A stretch of 64,000 nt of DNA from Anaerolineae bacterium (GCA_019637635.1 JAHBVI010000021.1:1-64000); one strand, 5' to 3'; shown: positions 1-8,745, numbered from the stretch's first letter. Numbers and translations: made by a program. Notes: generated by a model not told the origin, from the letters alone.

Positions 1-262
1 TCAAATTGCCGGTCTATAAAATATTTTTGATATAAAGCAAGAGGGGAATTTGTCACTGTCTTTTCCAATGTTTATCAACACATTTCGCCGCCCAACTTTG
101 TAGTATGCTGATTCATTACACAATGAATCGTCATAAATCCATTCATTGATAAACCCTCAATCGTAGCCAGTTTACCGCAACCTGCCTGTCGTCCGCCAGT
201 GTTATAAAGGATGTACGGCCGTTCGCCCCATCACCCATTCACCTCATCACCTGCTCACTCCC

Positions 263-2239
263 TCACGCCGGTTCAAGCTGTTGGCGCATCTGCATGATCT
301 GGTCGCGCAGGCGGGCCGCCTTTTCAAACTCCAATGCCTGCGCGGCCGTGCGCATGGCGTTTTCCAGTTCGTCCAATTCGGCCAGGATGTCACCCGTAGC
401 ATAGATGGGGGCAGGTTCGGCGAGGGATGGCAACGGCCGTTCCTTCTCCTTGTGTGGCAGCATCTCCCCTTGTGCTTTGACGATGGTTTGCGGGGTGATG
501 CCATACATTTCATTGTACGACTGCTGCACGGCGCGGCGGCGGTTCGTCTCATCTATCGCCCGCTGCATCGAATCCGTCACCCGGTCAGCATACATAATCA
601 CCTGTCCTTGAATGTGCCGCGCCGCCCGGCCAATCGTCTGAATCAACGCCGTTTCCGAGCGCAAAAACCCCTCCTTGTCCGCATCCAATATCGCCACCAA
701 CGAGACTTCCGGCAAATCCAGCCCTTCGCGCAGCAGGTTGATACCCACCACTGCATCATACACCCCGGCGCGTAAATCCTGCAAAATCTCCACCCGCTCA
801 AAGGTGTCCACCTCGCTGTGAAGATAATGCACCTGCAAGCCCATCTCCTGCAAATAGTCGGCCAGGTCTTCAGCCATGCGTTTGGTGAGGGTGGTAATGA
901 GGGCACGTTGGCCGCGATCAATACGTTGTTTCACCTCATACAGCAGGTCATCCACCTGCCCCTTCACCGGACGAATGAGTACCTGCGGGTCGAGCAGGCC
1001 GGTGGGGCGGATGATCTGCTGCACGGTGCGCTCGCTGTGCGCCTGTTCATACGGCCCCGGCGTGGCCGAAGTGTAGATCACCTGGTAGGCGCGATCTTCC
1101 CATTCGGCAAAGGTGAGCGGGCGATTGTCCAGCGCGCTGGGCAGGCGGAAGCCGTAATCCACCAGTGTTTGTTTGCGCTGGCGGTCGCCGTTGTACATGG
1201 CCCGGATTTGGGGCAGGGTCATGTGGCTTTCGTCAATGACCATCAGGTAGTCGTCGGGGAAGTAGTCGAGCAGTGTCCAGGGGGGCAGGTTGGCTTCACG
1301 GCCGTAGAAGTGCCGGGCATAATTTTCGCTGCCGGAACAGTACCCCAGTTCGCGCAGCATCTCCACGTCATACCGGGTGCGCTGCTCCAATCGCTGCGCT
1401 TCCAGCAACTTATTCTCGCCCATCAATTCATCCAGCCGCTCTTCCAATTCCGCTTCAATGCTGGCCACCGCCAGTTCCATTTCGTTCTCATCGGTGACAA
1501 AATGTTTGGCCGGGTGGATGAGCAGTTCGTTCATTTCCGCCAGCAATTCCCCCGTCAGCGGATCAATTTCGGTGATGCGCTCCACCTCGTCGCCCCAAAA
1601 CTGGATGCGGTAGGCAGCTTCGGTGTAGGACGGCCGTATCTCCAACACATCCCCCCGCACCCGGAACGTGCCAATCTTGAAGTCCATATCATTGCGCTCG
1701 TAGCGAATGCCAATCAGGTGGCGCAGCGTCTTATTGCGCTGTTTCACCTGCCCCAGGCCAAACTCCACCCGCGCCTGGTTATACTTCACCGGGTCGCCCA
1801 ATGAATAAATGGCGCTGACACTGGCGACCACAATCACGTCTCGCCGCGTGGACAACGCCTGCGTGGCCGCCAGTCGCATCATCTCAATTTCGGCGTTAAT
1901 CTCCGTCGTCTTTTCAATATAGGTGTCGGTGCGGGGAATGTAGGCTTCCGGCTGGTAATAGTCATAATAGCTGACAAAGTAGCTGACTGCGTTGTGGGGG
2001 AAGAACTGTTTGAACTCGCTGTAAAGCTGCGCTGCCAGTGTCTTGTTGTGGGCAAAGACTATGGTTGGCCGCTGCGCCTGCTGGATGACGTTGGCAATGG
2101 TAAACGTCTTGCCGGTGCCGGTGGCGCCCAACAGCACTTGCTGGCGCAGCCCGGCAGACAATCCATCTACCAGCCCGGCAATGGCTGGCGGCTGGTCGCC
2201 GGTGGGTTGGTAAGGGGAAACAAGTTGAAACTCTGTCAC
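263..2239 (-). CDS. uvrB: Excinuclease ABC subunit B
   Basis: UvrB is the damage-verifying DNA helicase of nucleotide excision repair; it receives DNA from UvrA and recruits UvrC. The 658-residue length is normal for the family. Visible motifs are the Walker A segment [12 protein letters not shown] (residues 37-48), the beta-hairpin region with [13 protein letters not shown] (about residue 90), the DEAD-like VIDESH (about 336), helicase motif [11 protein letters not shown] near 537, and a C-terminal UVR domain ([26 protein letters not shown]) that contacts UvrC. The start ATG follows an AGGAGA-like site just upstream. No uvrA or uvrC is nearby, so it appears monocistronic. Confidence 0.97.
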   Translation of the reverse strand: MTEFQLVSPYQPTGDQPPAIAGLVDGLSAGLRQQVLLGATGTGKTFTIANVIQQAQRPTIVFAHNKTLAAQLYSEFKQFFPHNAVSYFVSYYDYYQPEAYIPRTDTYIEKTTEINAEIEMMRLAATQALSTRRDVIVVASVSAIYSLGDPVKYNQARVEFGLGQVKQRNKTLRHLIGIRYERNDMDFKIGTFRVRGDVLEIRPSYTEAAYRIQFWGDEVERITEIDPLTGELLAEMNELLIHPAKHFVTDENEMELAVASIEAELEERLDELMGENKLLEAQRLEQRTRYDVEMLRELGYCSGSENYARHFYGREANLPPWTLLDYFPDDYLMVIDESHMTLPQIRAMYNGDRQRKQTLVDYGFRLPSALDNRPLTFAEWEDRAYQVIYTSATPGPYEQAHSERTVQQIIRPTGLLDPQVLIRPVKGQVDDLLYEVKQRIDRGQRALITTLTKRMAEDLADYLQEMGLQVHYLHSEVDTFERVEILQDLRAGVYDAVVGINLLREGLDLPEVSLVAILDADKEGFLRSETALIQTIGRAARHIQGQVIMYADRVTDSMQRAIDETNRRRAVQQSYNEMYGITPQTIVKAQGEMLPHKEKERPLPSLAEPAPIYATGDILAELDELENAMRTAAQALEFEKAARLRDQIMQMRQQLEPA

Positions 2240-2550
2240 GGCCGTCTCCTGGGAATTAGGAATAATGAATTAGGAATTATGAAGTTCATTCCTTCAGGTT
2301 AATGGGCAAACATGACATCTTTTGTCAGTTTTAGGGCGTTTGTATGGGGGATGTAGGAAAGAGAGGAGGAAGGGTTACGGCCGTTAACAGAGTGACCAGG
2401 TATTAGGCCACACCCACCCGGCCACGTCGAAGCGCCCTCCCATTGTCGTGCTGGTCAAAGAATGCAACCGCTTTCGCCGGATTGAACGGCTGCTGCGGCT
2501 GCGTTCGGTGGATGGTGGTTGACGCACTGACAAAAGTTTTGCTGATTACT
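2240..2550. other. Intergenic stretch with short word repeats
   Basis: About 310 bases lie between uvrB and the carbamoyltransferase-like gene. The first part (2248-2290) is built from the repeated word GAATTAGGAAT/AATGAATTAGG. One ACGGCCGT copy sits near 2379. From about 2405 to 2510 the forward strand can be read as a short peptide-like stretch ending in repeated RLLRLRSVD-like residues, but it has no start or context, so it may be a decayed gene end. No convincing gene is seen. Confidence 0.4.
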
Positions 2551-3456
2551 TCATTGGAATTCTTCGAGCAAACAATACTCCATGAGCGCGTTTTGGGCAT
2601 GTAACAGATATTCTTTTGCCGCATAGTTACAATAGCGAGGATGGTTGACCGATTCTGCGGACACTTCTTCACCGCGCGTAATAGGGGGACAGGGCATGAA
2701 AAACCCGCGTGGATTGATTTGATTCACAATGTCTTGGGTGATCTGATAGGGAGAGAATAACTGCCGAATGCTTTCTGGATCCTCACTTTTGGGCCAAGAG
2801 TCGGTATACAACACGTCGGTTGTACTTGAAATACAACCATCAAATGTGTCCGAGACAGAAACCTTCCCGATCGCGGTCGAATTCATGGATTTGACAGCTT
2901 CCGTATTCAGTAGATACGGTTTGGGACCTATTTGAACCACCTCCATAGGCAGGACTTTAGCTGCTTCAAACCAGCTCATGCAGAGGTTGGTGCATTCCCC
3001 CACAAAAACGACTTTGAGACCATCCAGCGTTTTTCTTTCGCGGCGAATATATTGAAGGTCCCCCATGATTTCACAGGGATGATTGAAATTCGTTCTGGCA
3101 TTAATCACAGGAATGCTCGCATCGTTACTTACTTGTCGTAAGTGATCATGGGAGCGGCAACGAATAATGAGCATGGAAAACCAATTGTTCAGGTAATGGG
3201 CGATATCTTCCATCGGTTCATGGACAGCGAGTTCTCCGGGGATAAATGAGACATCGGCTCCCATAGACCTGGCGCCGATTTCAAAAGCCACCCGATTTCG
3301 AAACCCTTGTCCCCAGAACCACAAAGCCAGTTTTTTATCCTTGAGGGATTGTGGCATTTGGTTGGCTTTCCATTTTTCTCGCAGGAAGTCGGCTCGGTCG
3401 AGAATTTTATGGATTTCAGATTCTTCGAAGTCGTTGAGGTGAAGAAAGTTTTTCAT
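2551..3456 (-). CDS. Ornithine/aspartate carbamoyltransferase-like protein, divergent
   Basis: The 301-residue protein has the two-domain plan and length of carbamoyltransferases, which transfer carbamoyl from carbamoyl phosphate to an amino group. It aligns by eye with ornithine carbamoyltransferases: FWGQGFRNRVAFEIGARSMGADV sits where STRTR is expected, FNHPCEIMGDL corresponds to the HPxQ loop, and FMPCPP to HCLP. The canonical STRTR phosphate loop is changed to GFRNR, so substrate or activity may differ. The start at 3456 is preferred to the upstream alternative because it begins MKNFLHLNDF, the usual N-terminus. The gene is AT-richer than neighbours and has no ACGGCCGT copy, which suggests transfer. 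The family call is firm; the substrate is not. Confidence 0.75.
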   Translation of the reverse strand: MKNFLHLNDFEESEIHKILDRADFLREKWKANQMPQSLKDKKLALWFWGQGFRNRVAFEIGARSMGADVSFIPGELAVHEPMEDIAHYLNNWFSMLIIRCRSHDHLRQVSNDASIPVINARTNFNHPCEIMGDLQYIRRERKTLDGLKVVFVGECTNLCMSWFEAAKVLPMEVVQIGPKPYLLNTEAVKSMNSTAIGKVSVSDTFDGCISSTTDVLYTDSWPKSEDPESIRQLFSPYQITQDIVNQINPRGFFMPCPPITRGEEVSAESVNHPRYCNYAAKEYLLHAQNALMEYCLLEEFQ

Positions 3457-3536
3457 ATGTTTTGTTCTGCTTTCCGCCACGCCTGCTCCGCGCCTTAACG
3501 CCGCCATCAGCCACGCTGGCGTGGTCTAGTGAGGCA

Positions 3537-3568
3537 GACCTGACAGGTTTTTTGAAACCTGTCAGGTC
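3537..3568. repeat. Perfect hairpin of the GACCTGACAGGTTT family
   Basis: Two 14-base arms, GACCTGACAGGTTT and its complement, are separated by four bases. It lies between the converging side of the DUF1801 gene and the carbamoyltransferase gene. Closely related hairpins occur at 25346, 32704, 48362 and 49881. It may act as a terminator-like structure or be a dispersed repeat. Confidence 0.85.
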
Positions 3569-3579
3569 TATCGTCTTAG

Positions 3580-4047
3580 CTAACCGCTTACTGCTTTCTT
3601 CACCAGCGCCTTGATCTTGGCCTCTTCAACGGCCGTCAACTCAATCAAGGCAAAACTGGCCGCCCACATATTGCCATCATCCAGGTTGGCATCCGGTTGG
3701 AAGCCAAACGTGGCATAGCGCACGCCAAACTTACTGGCGGCTTGAAAGAAGCAGATGACTTTGCCATCCGCGTTGGCATAGGCCGGCATGCCATACCAGG
3801 TTTTGGGCATGAGGTCTGGCGCGCTTTCGGTGATGATCTCGTGCAGCCGCGCAGCCATGATGCGGTCAGGTTCCGCCATCTGGGCAATCGCCGCCGCTAC
3901 CGCTTTTTCCCCTTCCTCACGGTTCTTGCTCGCCCGCGCCTCGGCTTTCAACCCCTGGGCGCGAGCCTTCATCGCCGCTTTTTCTTCGGCTGAAAACCCC
4001 TCTCCAGACTTTTTGGTGGTTTTTTTTGACTCTGCCTTGGTACTCAT
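3580..4047 (-). CDS. DUF1801 (YdhG-like) domain protein
   Basis: A 155-residue protein whose C-terminal two thirds match the DUF1801/YdhG fold: a segment ending [42 protein letters not shown], then an ALIELT segment and a terminal helix. The family's biochemical role is not established. The N-terminal 50 residues are rich in Lys, Ala and Glu and probably form a charged helix. The start at 4047 is chosen because AAGGAG stands ten bases upstream; the longer reading adds unrelated residues. It is divergent from a MarR-type regulator 111 bp away, which probably controls it. Confidence 0.8.
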   Translation of the reverse strand: MSTKAESKKTTKKSGEGFSAEEKAAMKARAQGLKAEARASKNREEGEKAVAAAIAQMAEPDRIMAARLHEIITESAPDLMPKTWYGMPAYANADGKVICFFQAASKFGVRYATFGFQPDANLDDGNMWAASFALIELTAVEEAKIKALVKKAVSG

Positions 4048-4087
4048 GGTAATCAATCTCCTTTTTGAACTCGGGTTGTTTGGTATC

Positions 4088-4116
4088 TTGCATCTAAACA
4101 AATTTAGTTATACAAT
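4088..4116 (+). promoter_or_regulatory. Probable marR promoter with operator-like dyad in the spacer
   Basis: TTGCAT (4088-4093), a 17-base spacer and TACAAT (4111-4116) form a good housekeeping-type promoter reading toward the MarR gene at 4159. The spacer contains the dyad CTAAA-CAAA-TTTAG (4094-4107), placed where a MarR dimer would block polymerase. A second dyad-like pair, GGTATCTT and AAGATAC, brackets it (4082 to 4124). This suggests autoregulation and shared control of the divergent DUF1801 gene. Confidence 0.55.
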
Positions 4117-4158
4117 AAAGATACTTGATAATAAAGATAAAGTCAAGGGGTATTTCAT

Positions 4159-4626
4159 ATGACAACATCCACAAAAGCAGAGTTAACAAGACGGGCATTG
4201 ACGGCCGTAGCAGAATATGGCGCCCATTTGACGCTGTTCCGAAACGCGATGAGTGAATGGGCGGGCCTGAACGTCACCGACCTGGAATGTCTGCGGTTTC
4301 TCTTTCTCAAAGGCATCGCCACGCCCACTGAACTGGCCCGGCATACGGGTCTCACTTCGGGGGCGGCAACCGCCATGCTGGATCGGCTGGAAAAGGCAGA
4401 CTTAATTGTGCGCCGGCCCAATCCCGATGATCGCCGGGGCACATTGATTACGCCCGCGCCATCGGCCGCCGAAAACGTGCGATCCTGGTTTGAATCGGCG
4501 CGCAACGCGCAAGAGGCATTGATTTCCAGTTACGCAGAAAGTGAACTGGAAATTATTGCTGACGTCTTTGAACGCTTTACCAAACTATGGGATCAGGAAC
4601 GGGAGAAGTTGCGAAGCGATCTGTAG
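4159..4626 (+). CDS. MarR-family transcriptional regulator
   Basis: A 155-residue winged-helix regulator of MarR size. The helix-turn-helix is LKGIATPTELARHTGLTSGAATAMLDRLEKADLIVRRPNPDDRRG (about residues 50-94), with the DDRRG wing typical of MarR proteins; the flanking helices would form the dimer interface. It is divergently transcribed from the DUF1801 gene and has a dyad in its own promoter, so it is probably a local repressor that also represses itself. The inducing ligand cannot be inferred. The start follows a weak purine stretch. Confidence 0.9.
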   Translation: MTTSTKAELTRRALTAVAEYGAHLTLFRNAMSEWAGLNVTDLECLRFLFLKGIATPTELARHTGLTSGAATAMLDRLEKADLIVRRPNPDDRRGTLITPAPSAAENVRSWFESARNAQEALISSYAESELEIIADVFERFTKLWDQEREKLRSDL

Positions 4627-4951
4627 GGGAAGAAAAAGGGTACGGCCGTGTGCCAGACTACCCCGTAATTTCTGACATGGCTGACGCTCTGCCGTTCAGC
4701 CGCCGCGAGCGCGCAGAATGAGACGTCTTCATTACTCAGCGATCTTGCGCACGAAGCGGTCGGCGGGACCGGATTGTTGGGTGGCACAGGCCCTACCGCC
4801 CTACCGTACCGCGATCCGGCGCCTAGTCAGGCGCATGCTCCCGCACATCAGGTGACAGGTCATTACTGCTCACATTCTTCAGCCGTCATGCCAAAATACA
4901 GCTCATCATCGTGCCGTCCTGAGCATCTGCCAACATCGCGTCATAAAGTCC
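4627..4951. other. Intergenic stretch, no recognisable gene
   Basis: About 325 bases follow the MarR gene. One ACGGCCGT copy is near 4642. Short open frames here are interrupted and composition-driven. The region adjoins an RHS remnant on the reverse strand, so it may hold further decayed material of that element, but nothing alignable is seen. Confidence 0.4.
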
Positions 4952-5203
4952 TCATTTCATCGGTTTAAAATGTCGCTTTTTCATTGGTCTTCGTGTCCCT
5001 TCGTCGCTGTGGATGAAAAAGATACCGTTATTGTCCGGGTGGGGGTCGCCGGAAACCTGGATGGCTACCGTCTGCCCGGCAATGCTGTACGTGCTGCGCT
5101 GGATCACGGCCGTACCCATCGTATACACCCTTGCCCGCCCTACGCCCGTTTGCCCGCTGCTGACAGTGCCTATGGTGTGTTCGTAACGGCCGTTGGCCAT
5201 CAT
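4952..5203 (-). pseudogene. RHS/YD-repeat protein remnant
   Basis: The 83-residue reading contains YEHTIGTVSSGQTGVGRARVYTMG and YSIAGQTVAIQVSGDPHPDNNGIFFIHSD. The second part is the segment that precedes the conserved HSDHLGST motif at the core end of RHS toxins. Here, right after HSD, the reading diverges into unrelated residues and stops, so the HLGS motif and everything beyond are missing. No start-to-core sequence exists upstream either. This is best read as a fragment of a much larger RHS gene. Function is presumably lost. Confidence 0.5.
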
Positions 5204-5319
5204 ACCTCACCCACCCCCTGCCGGGCCACAGGCTAGAAAATGGGGCGTGGCGGCCACACATCTAACAGGCCACCGACGAAAACCGCCACGCCCTTACCGC
5301 CCACCCCATTGGCGCGGCA

Positions 5320-6306
5320 TTACGCCTTGCCCAACACGGCCGCCAGCAGCGCCATGCGAATATACATGCCGTTTTTCACCTGGCGGAAGTAAGCGGCGCG
5401 GGGGTCTTTGTCTACGTTGTAATGAATTTCGCCCACCCGCGGCAGGGGATGCATGACGATCATCTTCTTTTTTGCCTTTTCCATCAGGTCGGCCGTAATC
5501 TCATAAAAGTTCCTGACTTCCTCATACTGCGCCAGGTCCGAGAAACGCTCTTTCTGCACACGGGTCACATAGAGCACGTCGGCGTTTTGAATCACATCGG
5601 CCACATCATGCGTTTCGCGGGCCTCCACGCCAGCGTCAATGACCTGGTTCATCACCGTCAGCGGCAGGCGCAAGATTTCCGGGGAGACGAAGCGCAGGCT
5701 GACGTTGTAGCCCAGCAAGAGTTTGGTGAGGGAGTGGACGGTACGGCCGTATCTTAAATCCCCGATCATCGCCACCTTCAGCCCATCAATCTGCCCCAAC
5801 TCATCCTGAATAGTGAACAAATCGAGGAGCGCCTGGGTGGGGTGTTCCCCCGGCCCATCGCCGGCATTGATTACCGGAATATCGGCGTAATCGGCGGCCA
5901 GTTTGGCCGCGCCAATTTCCGGGTGGCGCAGCACAATCACGTCCGAATACTGCTCCAATGTGCGGATGGTGTCCGCCAATGTTTCCCCTTTGCTTACCGA
6001 GCTAAACTGCACGCCCTGGGTAATGGGGATGACACTGCCGCCCAACCGCTCCATGGCGGCGATGAAGGAGGAACTGGTACGGGTACTTGGTTCATAAAAA
6101 AGGCAGCTAAGGACATGCCCTTTAAGCAAATCAGCGCCGTGGACGCGCTGCACCATTTCCCGCATCTCGCGGGCGCGGGCGAAGATGTACTCAATCTTCT
6201 CCTGGTCAAATTGGCCCACGGACAGGATGTCCATGCCCGTCAGCCCATTGCCCACATTGGGTGTGGGCTGCATTTCATCAAAATTGAATAACGGTTTCAG
6301 TTGCAT
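5320..6306 (-). CDS. pyrB: Aspartate carbamoyltransferase catalytic subunit
   Basis: This enzyme makes N-carbamoyl-L-aspartate from carbamoyl phosphate and aspartate, the committed step of pyrimidine synthesis. The 328-residue protein shows the phosphate loop [12 protein letters not shown] (about residues 70-81), a [12 protein letters not shown] segment (about 155) and [11 protein letters not shown] (about 285). It carries an N-terminal extension of about 25 residues ([19 protein letters not shown]). The ATG at 6306 is chosen because GAGGAG lies seven bases upstream. It lies downstream of pyrC on the same strand, separated by a repeat element; no pyrI is present. Confidence 0.96.
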   Translation of the reverse strand: MQLKPLFNFDEMQPTPNVGNGLTGMDILSVGQFDQEKIEYIFARAREMREMVQRVHGADLLKGHVLSCLFYEPSTRTSSSFIAAMERLGGSVIPITQGVQFSSVSKGETLADTIRTLEQYSDVIVLRHPEIGAAKLAADYADIPVINAGDGPGEHPTQALLDLFTIQDELGQIDGLKVAMIGDLRYGRTVHSLTKLLLGYNVSLRFVSPEILRLPLTVMNQVIDAGVEARETHDVADVIQNADVLYVTRVQKERFSDLAQYEEVRNFYEITADLMEKAKKKMIVMHPLPRVGEIHYNVDKDPRAAYFRQVKNGMYIRMALLAAVLGKA

Positions 6307-6331
6307 TTTGTTTCTCCTCAACTATTTTCTT

Positions 6332-6421
6332 GTGTCATTCCAGGTGAAGTCTTCGGAGCGAGGAAGCCCTTTCCTGTATAAGTGCGGGAGATTCCTCCTC
6401 GCAGACTCGTCGGAATGACAA
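6332..6421. repeat. Long imperfect inverted repeat between pyrC and pyrB
   Basis: Outer arms TGTCATTCC and GGAATGACA enclose related inner arms (TCTTCGGAGCGAGGAA and TTCCTCCTCGCAGA). The GTCATTCC...GAGGAATCTCC wording resembles dispersed palindromic elements seen in many bacterial genomes. It separates pyrC from pyrB and could form a hairpin in the transcript. Confidence 0.65.
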
Positions 6422-6429
6422 TCACAACA

Positions 6430-7488
6430 TTACACAATCACCATCCCCGACCCCGGCTGCGCCAGAACCCGACCTTCCTCAAATACCACCTGCCCCCGCA
6501 GCACTACCCGTTTGACGCGCCCGGCCACAACACGGCCGTGAAACGGCGTCCAACCACATTTACTGTGCAAATTCTCATTGCGGATGGTGGTGGGGGTCAT
6601 CTCCACTTCCACGTGGGTGTCGGGCTGGGCCGGCAGGTTGTACAGGCGGCGAGGGTTGCTGTGCATCAGTTCGAGCAGGCGGCTAAGGGTGAGGCGGTTT
6701 TCGGTCACGGCCGTGAGCATCAACACCAACGACGTTTCCAACCCGGCCACCCCTGGTGGTGGATTGTCTGACTCTTTCTCTGCCAGCGTGTGCGGCGCGT
6801 GGTCGGTGGCGATGCAATCCACCGTGTCCTGGAGGTGCGCCCAGAGTGCGGCCACATCATCCGGCGACCCCAACACTGGGCGCATATCGGCCAGCATCCC
6901 CAACCGCTCCCGATCCGTCACGTCCATAAACAGATGATGGGGCGTCACTTCGCACGTTACCGGCAGGCCGCGCATTTTGGCGTCGGCAATCAGTTCAATT
7001 TCCTCGCGGCGGCTGATGTGGCAAAAATGCACGGGCCTCTCATATGTCGCCGCCAGACCAATACCCACGGCCACACTCTGCTTTTCGGCGTGCATGGCAA
7101 TCAGCTTCTCACGCGGCCAGGTCTGGAAGCAGGCGCGCAGCGTGGGCACATCCTCTACCCGCAGTTTACCGAAAGTGTCATTCAGGTAAATTTTGAGCGC
7201 CACCGCATACGGCGCCAGGGTGGGCAATTGGTCAATCTGCTCCGGGCTGGCCCCGGCAAACAACCCCACATCACACACCACATTCTGCCGGGCATTTTCC
7301 AAAGTGTGTGCCATCACGTCCGGCAGCGTCAGCGGCGGGGAGGTGTTGGGCATCGCCAGGATTTGGGTGATGCCCCCGGCCAGGGCCGCGGCCGTACCGG
7401 TCAAGAAATCCTCTTTGTACTCGCCACCCGGTACCCGCAAATGGGTGTGGGCATCTATCAGGCCGGGTAAGGTGATTGTCTCCGTCAT
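6430..7488 (-). CDS. pyrC: Dihydroorotase
   Basis: Dihydroorotase cyclises carbamoyl aspartate to dihydroorotate, the step after PyrB. The 352-residue protein has the metal motif DAHTHLRVPG (residues 12-21), MPNT (about 46), a conserved KIYL segment whose Lys is the usual carbamylated residue position (about 98), HFCHIS (about 153), TPHHL (about 182) and DHAPH (about 229). It is shorter than the usual 420-residue class I enzymes and lacks the first beta-sandwich strands at the N-terminus. GGAGAG precedes the ATG. A terminator hairpin directly upstream suggests control by attenuation. Confidence 0.94.
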   Translation of the reverse strand: MTETITLPGLIDAHTHLRVPGGEYKEDFLTGTAAALAGGITQILAMPNTSPPLTLPDVMAHTLENARQNVVCDVGLFAGASPEQIDQLPTLAPYAVALKIYLNDTFGKLRVEDVPTLRACFQTWPREKLIAMHAEKQSVAVGIGLAATYERPVHFCHISRREEIELIADAKMRGLPVTCEVTPHHLFMDVTDRERLGMLADMRPVLGSPDDVAALWAHLQDTVDCIATDHAPHTLAEKESDNPPPGVAGLETSLVLMLTAVTENRLTLSRLLELMHSNPRRLYNLPAQPDTHVEVEMTPTTIRNENLHSKCGWTPFHGRVVAGRVKRVVLRGQVVFEEGRVLAQPGSGMVIV

Positions 7489-7503
7489 GTTCTCTCTCCG
7501 GGC

Positions 7504-7537
7504 AAAAAAAAAGCCTGATCCCTAAAAGGATCAGGCT
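7504..7537 (-). terminator. Intrinsic terminator in the pyrC leader (attenuator candidate)
   Basis: On the minus strand, AGCCTGATCC and GGATCAGGCT form a perfect 10-bp stem with a six-base loop, followed by nine T residues, ending only about 15 bases before the pyrC start codon. A terminator at this place makes sense only if read-through is regulated, as in pyr attenuation. A clear PyrR-binding loop was not recognised. Confidence 0.8.
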
Positions 7538-7660
7538 ATTATTTCCATTAAAAAGGGGGCTACACGCTGCTTTTTACCCCGACGATGCTTTTTTCCGGTC
7601 AACCAGGCCATCCTGCCATACCTCTTCATATGATGTGTGCCATGAATGCACCGGGACGTT

Positions 7661-7689
7661 ATGGTATCACCCTATACAGTGCCAGGCAA
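7661..7689 (-). promoter_or_regulatory. Probable pyrC promoter
   Basis: On the minus strand TTGCCT (7689-7684), a 17-base spacer and TACCAT (7666-7661) give a housekeeping-like promoter. It would yield a leader of about 165 bases containing the terminator hairpin at 7504-7537. Confidence 0.4.
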
Positions 7690-7723
7690 GGGGAAAAAAT
7701 TGATGTCTATTCATAACCAGTTG

Positions 7724-7752
7724 TTGCGCAAATAGAACATTTGTACTATTAT
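7724..7752 (+). promoter_or_regulatory. Promoter of the small membrane protein gene
   Basis: TTGCGC (7724-7729), 17 bases, TATTAT (7747-7752). The same TTGCGC with 17-base spacing precedes the tRNA-Gln gene, which supports both. Confidence 0.5.
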
Positions 7753-7781
7753 CTTGACCGGGCGCAGGACAAGGAGAGCAT

Positions 7782-8003
7782 ATGGACGGGTCTGAATTGA
7801 TTGTGGCGTTGTTTGCCCTGGTGTTCCTGGCCTTTTGTTTAACCGCTATTGCCGTCATTGCCATGAGCAAGGACAAGGATGAAGTCGCCAATAAAAGCGT
7901 CTCGGCCTTGCGCCAGCTAAAGGCGGAGCAGTTGCGACCGGCTACCAGGCAAGAGAAGCCAGATACCCCGGATGAGGCAGAAGAAGATGAAGCGCCACAC
8001 TAA
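7782..8003 (+). CDS. Small single-span membrane protein
   Basis: A 73-residue protein with one hydrophobic helix (about residues 5-28, LIVALFALVFLAFCLTAIAVIA) followed by a charged cytoplasmic-type tail rich in Lys, Glu and Asp (SKDKDEVANKSVSALRQLKAEQ). It has a strong AAGGAG site seven bases before the ATG, its own promoter and a terminator behind it, which argues for a real gene despite its size. No family was recognised. The acidic tail end (DEAEEDEAP) may serve protein contacts. Function unknown. Confidence 0.7.
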   Translation: MDGSELIVALFALVFLAFCLTAIAVIAMSKDKDEVANKSVSALRQLKAEQLRPATRQEKPDTPDEAEEDEAPH

Positions 8004-8009
8004 AGAAAA

Positions 8010-8037
8010 AGCCAACGGTTTACGGCCGTTGGCTTTG
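8010..8037 (+). terminator. Terminator-like hairpin after the small membrane protein
   Basis: AAGCCAACGG and CCGTTGGCTT form a 10-bp stem around TTTACGG. One arm contains the iterated word ACGGCCGT. It lies directly behind the stop codon at 8003 and may serve both converging genes; the T-run is short. Confidence 0.6.
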
Positions 8038-8067
8038 CACATCAGATCACATAGGCAATCTATCCGG

Positions 8068-8604
8068 CTACTCTTCAATCTTAGGCGCGTTTTCGCCGGT
8101 AGCGGGCAGCGGCTTGTGTCCACTAAGGGCGCGTTGCAGTTGCTCTTCGGCATCTTCAGAGAGGGTGGTGTGCAAGACCTTGCCCTCATACTGCCGCAGC
8201 GCGCCCATGGCCACATCCGCCTGCGCCGAGCGCACCACAATGAAGAGCGCGGACGTGCCCGGCTGGATGGATTCGCTGACATCCTTGATGAAGTTGTTGT
8301 CCACCCCTCGATTCATCAACGCACCAACCGCGCCACCGGCCAGACCACCCACCAACATCATACCAATTGGCCCACCAAAGACGGCCCCCACAAACAGGCC
8401 AATCAGCCCACCGGCGGTGATGCCTTCTTTGGTGGTTTTATCAACGGCATTACGGGCATGTACTTCGCCAGCGGCATCTTTGCGCACCACAACGGTATCT
8501 TCCAGGCGCATATAGCCTTGATGCTGGACGCTCTTGATACTGTTTAAGACTTCCTCTGCCTTTTCTTCGCTATCAAAGGCCAACACAATCATTTCTCTAC
8601 TCAT
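8068..8604 (-). CDS. DUF1269 family membrane protein
   Basis: A 178-residue protein matching the DUF1269 family: an N-terminal alpha/beta domain (REMIVLAFDSEEKAEEVLNSIKSV), a central glycine-rich double membrane segment (about residues 63-100, GITAGGLIGLFVGAVFGGPIGMMLVGGLAGGAVGALM), then a second alpha/beta part with SALFIVVRSAQADVAMGALRQYEGKVLHTTLS. Members are often linked to general stress, but the molecular role is not known. It is a single gene in this window, convergent with the small membrane protein gene. Confidence 0.85.
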   Translation of the reverse strand: MSREMIVLAFDSEEKAEEVLNSIKSVQHQGYMRLEDTVVVRKDAAGEVHARNAVDKTTKEGITAGGLIGLFVGAVFGGPIGMMLVGGLAGGAVGALMNRGVDNNFIKDVSESIQPGTSALFIVVRSAQADVAMGALRQYEGKVLHTTLSEDAEEQLQRALSGHKPLPATGENAPKIEE

Positions 8605-8745
8605 GGTTTAATCCTCCACAACTGTAAATCTCACCCCCGGCCAATAATTAAGGTACATTGTATCCCGTTTAGTCATGGTAACAACTGTCATCCAACATTT
8701 ACGGCCGAAACAGTTACACTTTGGGCGCGGGCAGGGATACCCACA

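Noticed and set aside
281..2302. Several plus-strand frames inside uvrB
   Set aside because: They are shadows of uvrB on the other strand; their composition mirrors its codons and none has a ribosome site.
2410..2520. Plus-strand peptide-like stretch RPPIVVLVKECNRFRRIERLLRLRSVDGG
   Set aside because: It looks protein-like but has no start codon or context in the window; too short to support a feature.
2403..2672. Minus-strand frame with QPFNPAKAVAFFDQHDNG overlapping the carbamoyltransferase end
   Set aside because: It overlaps a real gene in another frame. The unmatched part may be a decayed fragment, but no motif was recognised.
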